DNA of 33,423 bases from Candidatus Nitrosopumilus sp. (GCA_014384555.1 JACNFR010000036.1:1-33423), one strand, 5' to 3'. Positions 18,640 to 28,933 are shown, numbered from the stretch's first letter. Made by a program: numbers and translations. Notes: generated by a model not told the origin, from the letters alone.

Positions 18640-19326
18640 ATGGCTGATGTAACACTTGTACGCTATTCTTTTGAAGGCGAAAAATTTGAAATCATGGTAA
18701 AGCCAGACCCTGCATTAGAATACAAGATGGGGAAGAAAAAAGACATATCTGCAGTTTTAGTTTCTGATGAAATTTACACCGATTCTGGTAAAGGTACCAG
18801 ACCATCGGCTGAAAAACTACTCAAGGCCTTCAACACTGAAGACCAAACTGTGATTGCAGAAATTATCATGCAAAAAGGTGATCTTAATCTTACAACTGAA
18901 CAAAGACGAAAAATGATAGAAGATAAGAAAAAACAAATTGTTACATTTATCGCAAAGACCTATGTGGATCCTAAAACTCACTTGCCTCATCCTCCGTTGA
19001 GAATTGAACAGGCAATGAAAGATGGCAGAGTTTCAGTTGATCCTCAAAAAAATGCTGAAGAACAGGTAAAAGATATTGTTGAGAGCTTGCGTTCAATCAT
19101 TGCACTAAAAACAGAAAGCCTACAATTGGAAATTACGATTCCTGCACAGTTTGCATCACAATCATATGCCGTGCTAAAGTCTGCAGGTTCTCTAAAATCT
19201 GAAGAATGGCAAAATAACGGTTCTCTAAAAGCAATACTTGAAATACCCGCTGCAGCAAGGCCAAATGTGATAGACAGATTAGGTTCTATAACAAAAGGTT
19301 CAGCTACAGTCGAGGTAGTTCAGTAA
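18640..19326 (+). CDS. ribosome maturation protein SBDS/Sdo1 homolog
   Basis: MADVTLVRYSFEGEKFEIMVKPD, first gene of exosome superoperon. Confidence 0.93.
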   Translation: MADVTLVRYSFEGEKFEIMVKPDPALEYKMGKKKDISAVLVSDEIYTDSGKGTRPSAEKLLKAFNTEDQTVIAEIIMQKGDLNLTTEQRRKMIEDKKKQIVTFIAKTYVDPKTHLPHPPLRIEQAMKDGRVSVDPQKNAEEQVKDIVESLRSIIALKTESLQLEITIPAQFASQSYAVLKSAGSLKSEEWQNNGSLKAILEIPAAARPNVIDRLGSITKGSATVEVVQ

Positions 19327-20009
19327 TGGATAACAAGAGAAAATATGTTATTCCAGGCGATGTAGTAACTACAGGACCATTTAGACCTGAACAAAATGTA
19401 ATTTTAGAAGGCGAAAAGATAATTTCTACAACTATAGGAATTTCAGAAATTTATGAAGATTCTGTTAGAGTCATTCCATTAACTGGAAAATATATTCCAA
19501 AAATTAACGATCTGGTAATCGGTAAAGTTATTTCTCATACCTCATTGTCTTGGGAATTAGATATCAATTCATGTTATGTTGGATTTTTGCCTGCTCAAGA
19601 CGTCTTTGGACGAGATTTTTCTGCTCATGCAGATGAACTATCATCCAAACTGAAAACTGGTGACTTGGTGGCTGCAAGAATAGCCAATTTTGATAGAACA
19701 AGAGACCCACTAGTTACCATTTCTGACAGAGATTTAGGTGCAATTGACTCTGGCGACTTGGTAAAAATCTCTCCTAGTAAAGTTCCAAGACTAATTGGAA
19801 AGCGTGGTAGCATGATTCAGATGATCGAAATGGCAACTAATGCTGCTGTGACTATTGGACAGAATGGCTGGGTAGTAGTTTCATGTGAGACTCCCGAGGG
19901 ATTATTAAAGGCTAAAAAAGCAATTGAAATGATTAATGCAAAAGCACATGTTGCTAATTTGACTGATCAAGTGAAAGAAATGTTAGAAATAAAGGATGAT
20001 GAATCATAA
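19326..20009 (+). CDS. rrp4: exosome RNA-binding subunit Rrp4
   Basis: YVIPGDVVTTG..., S1 and KH domains (SPSKVPRLIGKRGSMI). Confidence 0.95.
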   Translation: MDNKRKYVIPGDVVTTGPFRPEQNVILEGEKIISTTIGISEIYEDSVRVIPLTGKYIPKINDLVIGKVISHTSLSWELDINSCYVGFLPAQDVFGRDFSAHADELSSKLKTGDLVAARIANFDRTRDPLVTISDRDLGAIDSGDLVKISPSKVPRLIGKRGSMIQMIEMATNAAVTIGQNGWVVVSCETPEGLLKAKKAIEMINAKAHVANLTDQVKEMLEIKDDES

Positions 20010-20743
20010 TGGGCGGAAGAGACGCAACAATGGTCCTATTGGACGAGAATGGTATACGTTGTGATGGACGTAAAGTAGACGAAACACGACGAATCATGAT
20101 CAAAGCCGGTGGACTAAAAAACGCTGATGGCTCTGCTTACATTGAATTTGGTGACAATAAGATTTTGGTCGGAGTTTTTGGTCCAAGAGATGTACATCCA
20201 AAACACATGTCAAATACTGATACTGGAATTTTAAGAGTTAGATATCATATGGAACCATTCTCTGTTGGTGAAAGAAAAAATCCTGCACCATCCAGAAGAG
20301 AGATTGAAATTTCCAAAGTAATCAAAGAAGCATTAGAACCTGCAGTAATGTTGGAAAAATTTCCAAGAACTGCAGTAGATGTATTTATTGAAGTTTTACA
20401 AGCAGATGGTGGAACTCGTTGTGCTGCACTAACTGCAGCATCCGTTGCATTAGCTGATGCTGGTATTCCGATGAGAGATATGGTTGCAGCAGTCGCAGCA
20501 GGAAAAGTTGCAGATACTGTAATTCTTGATGTTAACAATGAAGAAGACCAAGCAGGTCAAGCAGATATGCCAATAGGTTACATGCCAAGTCTTGATAAAA
20601 TTACTCTATTACAATTAGATGGTGTTCTAACTCCTGAAGAATACAAAAAATGTGTTGATGTTGGAGTAAAGGGCTGCAAAGTCGTTTACGAATTACAAAA
20701 GAAAGCACTCAAAGACAAATACTTTGGAAACGGAGGAGACTAA
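20009..20743 (+). CDS. rrp41: exosome 3'-5' exoribonuclease subunit Rrp41
   Basis: GIRCDGRKVDETRRI, RNase PH fold; VLQADGGTRCAALTAASVAL. Confidence 0.96.
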   Translation: MGGRDATMVLLDENGIRCDGRKVDETRRIMIKAGGLKNADGSAYIEFGDNKILVGVFGPRDVHPKHMSNTDTGILRVRYHMEPFSVGERKNPAPSRREIEISKVIKEALEPAVMLEKFPRTAVDVFIEVLQADGGTRCAALTAASVALADAGIPMRDMVAAVAAGKVADTVILDVNNEEDQAGQADMPIGYMPSLDKITLLQLDGVLTPEEYKKCVDVGVKGCKVVYELQKKALKDKYFGNGGD

Positions 20744-20745
20744 AA

Positions 20746-21564
20746 ATGACATCTGTATCTGTTCTTGATGAATTAAAGAAAGCACAAATCCTTGAATTGT
20801 TAGAACAAGGAAAAAGAGTTGACGGACGTGCACTAGATGAACCACGTGAAATTAAAATTGAAACTAATGCCATTCCAAAAGCTAATGGTTCAGCAAGAGT
20901 CTTTCTTGGTGAAACTGAAGTTATTTGTGGAGTAAAAATTCAACCTGATAGACCTTTCCCAGACACTGGTGATAGAGGTCTTTTCATCTGTACTGCTGAA
21001 CTATTACCACTTTCTCATCCAACTGTTGAAACTGGTCCTCCACAACCACATGTAATTGAATTAGCAAGAGTTGTTGATAGAGGAATTAGAGAAAGTCACA
21101 TGGTTGATGTTTCTCAACTAGTTATTGAGAAAGACAAATCCGTAATTGGTGTCTTTGCTGATAATGTGGTAGTTGATTATGATGGAAATCTATTTGATGC
21201 ATGCTCTTATGCTGCTACAGCTGCTTTGCTTACATCAACAACTCCAAAATGGAATTGGATTGATGATAAACCAACGCTAGTAGAAGGTGAAGAAACTCCT
21301 TTGCCAATATCAACAATCCCTGTTTCTGTAACTATGGGAAAAATTGGCAGTCATATCATAGTTGATCCAAATGGTGATGAATGGGCTAGTATGGATGCTC
21401 GTATTACAATTACAAGTGATTCTGATGGCAATATTTGCGCTTTACAAAAAGGTGGCAGTGATGGATTCACACAGGATGAAATTAATCAATGTGGAGAAAT
21501 ATCTGTTAGAGTAGGCGCAAAAATAAGAGAAAAATTAAAAGAAGCCCAAAAAGGAAGTCAGTAA
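20746..21564 (+). CDS. rrp42: exosome subunit Rrp42
   Basis: GKRVDGRALDEPREIKIET; RNase PH fold, adjacent to rrp41. Confidence 0.95.
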   Translation: MTSVSVLDELKKAQILELLEQGKRVDGRALDEPREIKIETNAIPKANGSARVFLGETEVICGVKIQPDRPFPDTGDRGLFICTAELLPLSHPTVETGPPQPHVIELARVVDRGIRESHMVDVSQLVIEKDKSVIGVFADNVVVDYDGNLFDACSYAATAALLTSTTPKWNWIDDKPTLVEGEETPLPISTIPVSVTMGKIGSHIIVDPNGDEWASMDARITITSDSDGNICALQKGGSDGFTQDEINQCGEISVRVGAKIREKLKEAQKGSQ

Positions 21565-21565
21565 A

Positions 21566-21787
21566 ATGGTTAAACACTCTAAAGCAAAAAAATCCCTTAA
21601 AGGATTAGGTGCTCGTTACGGAATTAAACTTAGAAAGCAATATTCTAAAGTTCATTTCACTTTAAAAGAAAAAAGAACTTGTCCTGAATGTGGTTCATCA
21701 TCATTTGGACGTGATGCCGTAGGAATTTGGTCTTGTAAAAAATGCAGCTATAAAGTAGCTGGTACTGCATATGACGTTAAACTTTAG
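21566..21787 (+). CDS. rpl37ae: 50S ribosomal protein L37Ae
   Basis: GLGARYGIKLRKQ, CPECGSSSFGRDAVGIWSCKKC. Confidence 0.95.
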   Translation: MVKHSKAKKSLKGLGARYGIKLRKQYSKVHFTLKEKRTCPECGSSSFGRDAVGIWSCKKCSYKVAGTAYDVKL

Positions 21788-22016
21788 TGCAAAAATTACC
21801 GTTGATGCAAAAGATAAGACAAAAGCAATTTTTGATTCTGTAAATACTGACAATGAATTTTATCCAGAAAATCCTGTAAAAACTCAGATAATTTTTGATG
21901 AAAAAATTACCATCTCTGTAGAAACTAATCAATTACCTCATCTTAGAGCAAACTTGAATTCAACTCTTAGATTAATTCAGGCCAGCTATGATTCAATTGA
22001 ATCGGTAAAGATATAA
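21771..22016 (+). CDS. pcc1: KEOPS complex Pcc1-like subunit
   Basis: 81-aa protein of Pcc1 type (LPHLRANLNSTLRLIQASYDSIE), overlaps rpl37ae by 17 nt. Confidence 0.82.
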   Translation: MTLNFSAKITVDAKDKTKAIFDSVNTDNEFYPENPVKTQIIFDEKITISVETNQLPHLRANLNSTLRLIQASYDSIESVKI

Positions 22017-22039
22017 TGAAACAAATTTTGTGATTAAAT

Positions 22040-22441
22040 ATGTCAGCAGGACAAATGCCACCATGGCTTCAAGAACAGATTATGAAGATGCAACAATCTC
22101 AACAGAATCTTCAATCAGTAATGACTCAAAAACAACATCTTGAAATTGAAAAAGCAGAAACTGAAAAAGCACTTGAGGAATTAAGAAAAGTTGCAGATGG
22201 CGATGCAGTCTTTAAACAAGCTGGTACAGTTTTGATTAAATCAAAAAAACAGGAATTAATTGATGAATTAGAAGAACGAATTGAAATGACTAAAACTCGC
22301 GCAACTGTTCTTGAAAAACAGGAGACCCGTCTAAAAGAATCTCTTAAAGAACAAGAAACAAAAATTACTGAAATGATGAAAGGCGGTTCTGCAAATGCAC
22401 CACCAAATGCTCCACCTGTAGAAGACAATCCTAGAAAATAA
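22040..22441 (+). CDS. pfdB: prefoldin beta subunit
   Basis: Coiled coil with KVADGDAVFKQAGTVLIKSKKQELIDELEERIE. Confidence 0.93.
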   Translation: MSAGQMPPWLQEQIMKMQQSQQNLQSVMTQKQHLEIEKAETEKALEELRKVADGDAVFKQAGTVLIKSKKQELIDELEERIEMTKTRATVLEKQETRLKESLKEQETKITEMMKGGSANAPPNAPPVEDNPRK

Positions 22442-22494
22442 TTTTCCCAACATAGTTTCATACAAGATATTAACAATTCATTCCTAGTATTGCT

Positions 22495-23181
22495 GTGAAT
22501 TTAGAAAATCTGAGAATTGTTGTAGATGAGAGAGAGCGAAAAAGTGGAATTCCTGATTTGCTAAAATCAATTGGATTGAATATTGAAATGAAAACACTTC
22601 CTATTGGCGATTATATTGTGGCTCCTGAAACCATTGTTGAGAGAAAAAGTATTCGTGACCTGATGGCTTCAGTTTTTGATGGACGACTTTTTGATCAATG
22701 TACAAGACTAAAGGAGCATTTTGATAATCCAATTGTTCTCATGGAGGGAAATGTTGATGAAATTGAAGAAATCACCGAAAACCCCTTGATTTTTTATGGT
22801 GCTATATCTAGGGTGGTTCTTGATTTTAAAATCCCTGTAATTCCTACTCCGAGTGCCGCACACACTGCCAAACTCTTAGTTTCTATGTGTTCTAGAAAAG
22901 ATTCTGTACAAGGCCCATATCTAAAAAAGATCAAAAAATCTAATGATTTAGAAAAACAGCAACTATCTTCTCTTTGTAGCTTACCTGGAATTGGTGAAAA
23001 ATTTGCAGTTAGAATGCTGACAAAATTTGGAACTCCTTTGAAAGTTTTTAGTGCAACTACTGCAGAACTTGCAAAAGTCGAAGGGCTAGGTGAAGCCAGG
23101 GCCAAGAAAATCAAAAAAGTACTAGACACAAAAAGCAAGCATCTCAAAAAATCAAATCAAAAAACATTACATGATTCATGA
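22495..23181 (+). CDS. ERCC4/XPF-family nuclease with C-terminal HhH domain (GTG start)
   Basis: VDERERKSGIPDLL, GDYIVAPETIVERKSIRDL catalytic motif, LPGIGEKFAVRML and VEGLGEARAKKI HhH. Confidence 0.92.
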   Translation: MNLENLRIVVDERERKSGIPDLLKSIGLNIEMKTLPIGDYIVAPETIVERKSIRDLMASVFDGRLFDQCTRLKEHFDNPIVLMEGNVDEIEEITENPLIFYGAISRVVLDFKIPVIPTPSAAHTAKLLVSMCSRKDSVQGPYLKKIKKSNDLEKQQLSSLCSLPGIGEKFAVRMLTKFGTPLKVFSATTAELAKVEGLGEARAKKIKKVLDTKSKHLKKSNQKTLHDS

Positions 23182-23236
23182 TTTGATTAAATGTTCCTAA
23201 TATTGAAAATAATATTTTGATATTTTAATCGTCGAG

Positions 23237-23731
23237 TTAAATGGAAACTGGTTTCTCTTTGAGTAGTTTTCTTTTTAGTGGCGTTCCACAAGCAGGACAT
23301 TCTGTTCCGCTTGAATGATTGGTTCTACATCCAGGACAATAGTGAACCCATTTACCTACATCTTTAATTCCCTTAGTCATTATTGGGAGAATTACTAGTC
23401 CTAAATTTTTGGCAACATTTGAAATTGCAAAATCATCACTAATTATCTGGCCTTTCATTTCTATACATAATGCAATAATCGAAATATCTTGCTTTGATAA
23501 TTGCGGGTAATCTCCTGTTTCTTTAGATGCTTTGATTGCATTTTTAGTTGATTCAGAATCTGGCTCTCTAATTTTCAATCTGTTTGTTTCAAGTAGGGTG
23601 CCTAATGCATCGTGATTTTTCTTTATGTGTTTAATTTCATCATAAACTAATGATGTTGTAAAACAATCTTCTGATGATCTAAATGGCACTCCTGCATAAA
23701 ATGCACTTGCATCTAAAATTCTAAAATCCAA
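23237..23731 (-). CDS. nob1: PIN-domain plus zinc-ribbon rRNA maturation endonuclease Nob1
   Basis: FRILDASAFYAG PIN motif; C-terminal YCPGCRTNHSSGTECPACG. Confidence 0.88.
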   Translation of the reverse strand: MDFRILDASAFYAGVPFRSSEDCFTTSLVYDEIKHIKKNHDALGTLLETNRLKIREPDSESTKNAIKASKETGDYPQLSKQDISIIALCIEMKGQIISDDFAISNVAKNLGLVILPIMTKGIKDVGKWVHYCPGCRTNHSSGTECPACGTPLKRKLLKEKPVSI

Positions 23732-24536
23732 GTTTGCTCATCTGTCTTAGTCCTCTTTTCTTTAATCGTAAAAAGACTGCTGGTTTTTTGTATTTTTTGA
23801 TGGTGATTGGTTCTTCATATCCTATTGTTTTAACAACTTGCGCATCCATTGCAATGTGACAATCATGTGAACAAACAATTTCTATTTTCTCATCTGGAAC
23901 AATTAATGATGCCAATCTATACACTGGTGCAACTGGTGTGATGATCAAGACATCTAAACTTTCATGCAAAATTGGACCGCCTAATGAAAATGAATGTCCT
24001 GTAGATCCACTTGGCGTTGCAATGATTACTCCATCCATTTTTTGTTTTACTGTATCGTCTTGAAATTTTATTTTAATCTCTGCAGTTCTTGTCAAATTTG
24101 TTCTTGTAATGTAAATTTCATTTAGTGCTGGAGGGAATTCCTTTCCTCCACAAGATGCTATAACTCTGGTTCTTTTATCCAAAAAGAAATTATCTTTTAA
24201 AATTTGTTCAATTGCATCATCAATTTCGTCAATTGTAATTTCTGCTAAAATTCCCCTGTTCCCTCCTACGTTAATTGTTAAAATTGGAGTTTCATTTTCT
24301 AAATTCCTAAAAACTCGAAGCGTGGTGCCATCTCCACCAAGAGTAATGACTAGATCTAGTTTTTCTTTTTTTAACTCTTCTAGAGTTTCAAATTGTTTTG
24401 CACCTTCCACCTCGATTGGAGAAATTGTAAACACTTTTGCCTTTTTTGCTAAAAGTTTTTTTGTAACATCTTTGGCTGCTTGCTCTGAATCCTTAGAACC
24501 TACTTTGCTCACTACGGCCACTTTTTGTAATTTCAA
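23721..24536 (-). CDS. NAD(+) kinase
   Basis: ITLGGDGTTLRVFR, TPSGSTGHSFSLGGPIL. Confidence 0.94.
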   Translation of the reverse strand: MKLQKVAVVSKVGSKDSEQAAKDVTKKLLAKKAKVFTISPIEVEGAKQFETLEELKKEKLDLVITLGGDGTTLRVFRNLENETPILTINVGGNRGILAEITIDEIDDAIEQILKDNFFLDKRTRVIASCGGKEFPPALNEIYITRTNLTRTAEIKIKFQDDTVKQKMDGVIIATPSGSTGHSFSLGGPILHESLDVLIITPVAPVYRLASLIVPDEKIEIVCSHDCHIAMDAQVVKTIGYEEPITIKKYKKPAVFLRLKKRGLRQMSKLGF

Positions 24537-24626
24537 GCAGTTCTTCTGAATCTTATTTACTTAAAAATGATATTTTTAGCATTTTTTTGAAAAACAAATA
24601 AGTATGAAAACAAATTTGTTGAAATT

Positions 24627-25472
24627 ATGAGTTACGCACACCCTGAAGTTTTAGTTGATACTGATTGGGTATCACAAAATCCTCCTAATGAAAATAGAAA
24701 ATTAGTTGAAGTTGATTATGATCCTGTAAATGGATATCAAAAAGGCCACATTAGTGGCTCTAGCTTAATCTGGTGGAAACGAGACATTAATGATCCTGTT
24801 ACACGAGATATTATCAGTAAAAAAGAATTTGAAGCATTAATGTCCAAAAATGGAATTACTGCAGATACTGAAGTTATTCTTTATGGTGACTTTAACAATT
24901 GGTTTGCAGCATTTGTTTTCTGGGTTTTCAAAATTTATGGACACGAAAATCTAAAAATTATGAATGGTGGACGAAAAAAATGGGAATTAGAAAATAAAGA
25001 TTATACTACTGATGAACCTCAAATAGCTGCAACAAATTACATTGCACAGCCTCCTGATGAAGGATTACGTGCATATCTGTTTGATGTAAGTCGTGCATTA
25101 GGAAAAGAAGATACTGTCATGGTTGATGTAAGATCACCTGCAGAATTTACTGGTCAAATCACTGCCCCTCCTGAATATCCAATGGAGCATGCACAAAGAG
25201 GCGGCCATATCCCAGATGCAAACAACATACCATGGGCAACTGCAGTCAATGATGCTGATGGCACATTCAAAGCAGTTGAAGAGTTAAGACAAAACTATGA
25301 ACCAAAAGGTGTTACTCCTGACAAGGATGTAATTTGTTATTGTAGAATTGGAGAGCGTTCTTCACACAGTTGGTTTGTATTGAAATATCTACTTGGATAC
25401 CCAAGAGTTCGAAACTATGATGGTTCTTGGACTGAATGGGGAAACATGATAGGAAATCCTGTGGAAAAATAA
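24627..25472 (+). CDS. sulfurtransferase (tandem rhodanese domains)
   Basis: Active-site CRIGERSSHSWFVLKYLLG; MVDVRSPAEFTG. Confidence 0.92.
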   Translation: MSYAHPEVLVDTDWVSQNPPNENRKLVEVDYDPVNGYQKGHISGSSLIWWKRDINDPVTRDIISKKEFEALMSKNGITADTEVILYGDFNNWFAAFVFWVFKIYGHENLKIMNGGRKKWELENKDYTTDEPQIAATNYIAQPPDEGLRAYLFDVSRALGKEDTVMVDVRSPAEFTGQITAPPEYPMEHAQRGGHIPDANNIPWATAVNDADGTFKAVEELRQNYEPKGVTPDKDVICYCRIGERSSHSWFVLKYLLGYPRVRNYDGSWTEWGNMIGNPVEK

Positions 25473-25473
25473 A

Positions 25474-25785
25474 TTGCTTTTAGACCTTCCTGTTCTTGAG
25501 AAAGGTACTTTCTATTTTATCAAAGACGGTGAATTTGATATTATTCTCGAAGACAAAACAAAGCGTGGTCTTGAGATTAAAGAAACATCTATTGATGAAA
25601 AAATTAATGTCAAAGCCGATAAAGGAATGATCCATGATATGGATGGGATTGGCCATTGGGTTCCAATTCGTTGGTATTTTTCAAAGGATTCCTATGATCT
25701 CTCTCAGGTAGTAGTACATGCAGAATCTATGGAAAAAAAATACACAGAACTACGAGAACTCACATGTCCTGACGATGACGACTGA
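25474..25785 (+). CDS. hypothetical protein (103 aa, TTG start)
   Basis: ORF immediately downstream of rhodanese. Confidence 0.7.
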   Translation: MLLDLPVLEKGTFYFIKDGEFDIILEDKTKRGLEIKETSIDEKINVKADKGMIHDMDGIGHWVPIRWYFSKDSYDLSQVVVHAESMEKKYTELRELTCPDDDD

Positions 25786-25821
25786 TAACCTTTTTATCTA
25801 AAATAAATTTAGTAGAGACAG

Positions 25822-26769
25822 ATGTCCTTACTTCTTAAAGATCGAGTATGGTCAATGGAAGCACCAACTGCAAAACGTGGCGTATATCCTTTACATGGAT
25901 TCAAACTTGGACTTTACAGATTACCAATTAAACTTGAAGAAGTCGCAGAGCTGAAATCTGTCCATGATGGACTCAAAAAAGCATTTGAAATGGACATGTA
26001 TGCTGATAGAATTTACGCAACATATCGTTGGAAAGAACAAAACATGGATGATCCTGATGCAAAAGGATACGAAGAAGTTGACTTGTCAGTTACTGTAGAA
26101 ATTGTGACAGGTGAAGTTGTAGATATTATTTATCAAATTTTCCCAATTGAAAAATTCGGTGATCCTAATTGGGTCAAAGATTATAGAAAAAAGGCAGACC
26201 ATTTTGCTAAAATGATCATTGATACAATTTTACGAAACACCATTTTGGCTGACAAACTAATTTCCTATTATGCTAAAACTGAAAAAATATCTGAAATTGC
26301 AGCCATTCAAAAACTAGAAGAATTAACTCCTCTTGCAAAAATTGTTCTGGGTGCAAAACCAAAACCAGTTGAGGCAAAAGAAGATGATGAAGAAGAAGAT
26401 GATGGTGAAATTGAAATTCCTGATGGTGCAAAACCTGGACCAATTGATGTTGATTATAAATCAAAAATGAAACAAACTACAGCATATGAGGCCCCTGAAC
26501 ACACAATCAAAACTTGGGGTAGACGAGGTACAAGTAATGGTATCATGGGTGTATGGGGAGAATTTGTTTCAGTAGATTATGATATTTGTATTGCAGATGG
26601 TGGATGCATTGAAGCATGCCCTGTAGGAGTTTACGAATGGTTTGATACTCCTGGAAATCCTGCATCTGAACAGAAACCATTAATGTCAAAAGAACCAGAT
26701 TGTATTTTCTGTCTTGCATGTGAGGGTGTTTGTCCACCACAAGCAATCAAGATCTATGAGCAAAAATAA
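25822..26769 (+). CDS. ferredoxin-domain protein with long uncharacterised N-terminal domain
   Basis: C-terminal CIADGGCIEACPVGVYEW...CIFCLACEGVCPPQAIKI (dicluster/zinc-ferredoxin-like), N-terminal ~200 aa unrecognised, acidic linker. Confidence 0.85.
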   Translation: MSLLLKDRVWSMEAPTAKRGVYPLHGFKLGLYRLPIKLEEVAELKSVHDGLKKAFEMDMYADRIYATYRWKEQNMDDPDAKGYEEVDLSVTVEIVTGEVVDIIYQIFPIEKFGDPNWVKDYRKKADHFAKMIIDTILRNTILADKLISYYAKTEKISEIAAIQKLEELTPLAKIVLGAKPKPVEAKEDDEEEDDGEIEIPDGAKPGPIDVDYKSKMKQTTAYEAPEHTIKTWGRRGTSNGIMGVWGEFVSVDYDICIADGGCIEACPVGVYEWFDTPGNPASEQKPLMSKEPDCIFCLACEGVCPPQAIKIYEQK

Positions 26770-26785
26770 TCTAAATTATTTACAA

Positions 26786-26793
26786 GTATAAAT
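26786..26793 (+). promoter_or_regulatory. archaeal TATA box candidate for GT2 gene
   Basis: GTATAAAT, ~35 nt upstream of ATG 26824. Confidence 0.4.
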
Positions 26794-26823
26794 AGCGATA
26801 AATAATATTGTGAAATTAGGGAT

Positions 26824-28908
26824 ATGGCAATTAATCCTTTCACATCATTTGTATTTGATTTATTCATCATTTCGGCAATTATTATCACAGCATACACTGT
26901 TAATTTCTATTATCTGGCATTTCTTTCTAGAGTAAGAAATGAAGTTCGCCCTACTGTTGATTGGGGGACGCCTACTGTAACTATACAATTACCTATTTAC
27001 AATGAAAAATATGTTGCAAAAAGACTAGTAGATTCAGTATGTCATTTGGATTATCCTAAAGACAAAATGCGAATAATGGTATGTGATGACTCTGATGATG
27101 ATACTGTTGAACTACTTCAAGATGTGGTTGATGATTATAAAAAACAAGGATTTCAAATTGAGCATGTTAGACGTGGAACAAGAAAAGGGTACAAGGCAGG
27201 TGCGTTAAAACATGCAATGAAAACAACTGATACAGAGCTTGTTGCTATTTTTGATGCTGATTTCATCCCTCCTACTTGGTTTCTTAAAAGAGCGATTCCA
27301 CATTTTTCAAAATCTGATATTGGATTGATTCAGTGTAGATGGGGGCATGTTAATGAAAATTATTCTACAATCACTCAAGTCCAGGCCCTAAGTATTGATT
27401 TTCATTTCCTTATAGAACAAAAAGCAAAAAGCAACTCTCATCTCTTCATGAATTTCAATGGTACTGCCGGAATTTGGAGACGTGAGTGTATTGAAGATGC
27501 TGGAGGATGGCACACTGCTACACTTGTTGAGGATCTTGATTTGAGTTATAGAGCACAAATGAAAGGTTGGAAATGTGTATTTTTACCTGATATTGTAGTT
27601 GATGCTGAATTACCTGCTCAAATGAATGGTGCCAAACGTCAACAATTTCGTTGGGCTAAGGGTTCTATTCAGTGTGCAATAAAATTACTTTCTGATATTG
27701 GTTTAAAACGAAATGTTGCAATAGAGGCAAAAATTCAAGCGTTCATTCAACTTACTCGTCACATTGTTTATCCTCTAGTGCTGATACAATTTTTGACTTT
27801 GCCAATCTTACTGGCTGCTGAGGTCAACCTCTATGTAGTTAGTGTTCTTCCTGCAATTACCATTGCAACATATCTTGCAATGGGGCCTGGTGCATATCTA
27901 ATTGTAATACGTGGCATGTATCACAAGTCATGGAAGTCAAAAGCAAAATTACTTCCTGCACTACTTGTCTATAATGCTGGGTTGTCTGTAAACAATACTG
28001 TTGCAGTTTTTGACGCTGTACTTGGAAAGAAAAATGAATTTCATAGAACTCCAAAATATGGTCTAGTGACAAAAAAAGATGATTGGAGAGACAAGGCATA
28101 CAATTTACCATTTACACAAACAACTCTATTGGAAATATTTTTTGGCGTTTATGGGATAATGGGAATTTTTATTTCGATATTTACAAGTAATCCTGTCTTT
28201 ATACCAATTATTGCCATTCAAACACTGGGATTTTTCTATATTTCTTACATGAGTTTGTCTCACACTCGCTTCAAAAGAAACAAATCTGTAAGTGGCAAGT
28301 CTATGACCAAGAAAGAAAAAACAGCTAATACTATTTACAAACTTGCAATGATTGGAATTGTTTCAATAATTGTTTTTGGTGGTTACATGGCAGTTTCTGG
28401 TTATAATACTGACATTTACCCTCTAGATAGAATCCGAGGAAATCTTGATGGAGTCATGTCTTCTTCTGATCCTGCCATAATTCGTGATCATTTGGTAGCA
28501 ATTCAAACTGATTTGGATTTGGTGATGGCAAATATTCCTGAAATAACTGATAAAAATGGAAACGTTATTGCCAAAAATCCTGTTTGGATATTTGGAACAG
28601 AATCTACTAACTTTCTTAGAATTCAAAATAACATAGATACAATGTTTGCCGGATTAGATGAAATATCTTCACTCTCAAAAGACAACTCTGCATATCATAC
28701 TGGAATGTTGGATATCAACGACAGGGCATTATTATTAAAAATCAACATAATGGATGCAACTCCATACATGTATGTTAGTCCTGCAAACATGATGTTCAGT
28801 GTTATCTGGATTGCAGCAATTATTGGAATCTTTGCAATGTTGAAAAGAAAGAAAGAAAATCTCCAAAAAGTTGATTTGACACATGATATTCCTTTGAAAA
28901 CAAATTAA
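26824..28908 (+). CDS. family 2 glycosyltransferase (cellulose synthase/hyaluronan synthase-like), membrane, with C-terminal 2-TM module
   Basis: QLPIYNEKYVAKRLVDSVCHLDYPKDKMRIMVCDDSDDDT, AIFDADFIPP, EDLDLSYRAQMKGW, QQFRWAKGSIQ. Confidence 0.93.
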   Translation: MAINPFTSFVFDLFIISAIIITAYTVNFYYLAFLSRVRNEVRPTVDWGTPTVTIQLPIYNEKYVAKRLVDSVCHLDYPKDKMRIMVCDDSDDDTVELLQDVVDDYKKQGFQIEHVRRGTRKGYKAGALKHAMKTTDTELVAIFDADFIPPTWFLKRAIPHFSKSDIGLIQCRWGHVNENYSTITQVQALSIDFHFLIEQKAKSNSHLFMNFNGTAGIWRRECIEDAGGWHTATLVEDLDLSYRAQMKGWKCVFLPDIVVDAELPAQMNGAKRQQFRWAKGSIQCAIKLLSDIGLKRNVAIEAKIQAFIQLTRHIVYPLVLIQFLTLPILLAAEVNLYVVSVLPAITIATYLAMGPGAYLIVIRGMYHKSWKSKAKLLPALLVYNAGLSVNNTVAVFDAVLGKKNEFHRTPKYGLVTKKDDWRDKAYNLPFTQTTLLEIFFGVYGIMGIFISIFTSNPVFIPIIAIQTLGFFYISYMSLSHTRFKRNKSVSGKSMTKKEKTANTIYKLAMIGIVSIIVFGGYMAVSGYNTDIYPLDRIRGNLDGVMSSSDPAIIRDHLVAIQTDLDLVMANIPEITDKNGNVIAKNPVWIFGTESTNFLRIQNNIDTMFAGLDEISSLSKDNSAYHTGMLDINDRALLLKINIMDATPYMYVSPANMMFSVIWIAAIIGIFAMLKRKKENLQKVDLTHDIPLKTN
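28366..28857. repeat. 492-bp perfect direct repeat, copy 1 (C-terminal module of GT2)
   Basis: Identical base for base to 29135-29626 (offset 769); near-identity extends upstream to 28337 with 4 mismatches. Confidence 0.98.
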
Positions 28909-28933
28909 TTTCATTTCTGGAAATTCCATTGAA

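Noticed and set aside
28423-28626. 67-aa minus-strand ORF duplicated at 29192-29395
   Set aside because: Its duplication is only a consequence of the 492-bp repeat; antisense to the coding frame and no independent support.
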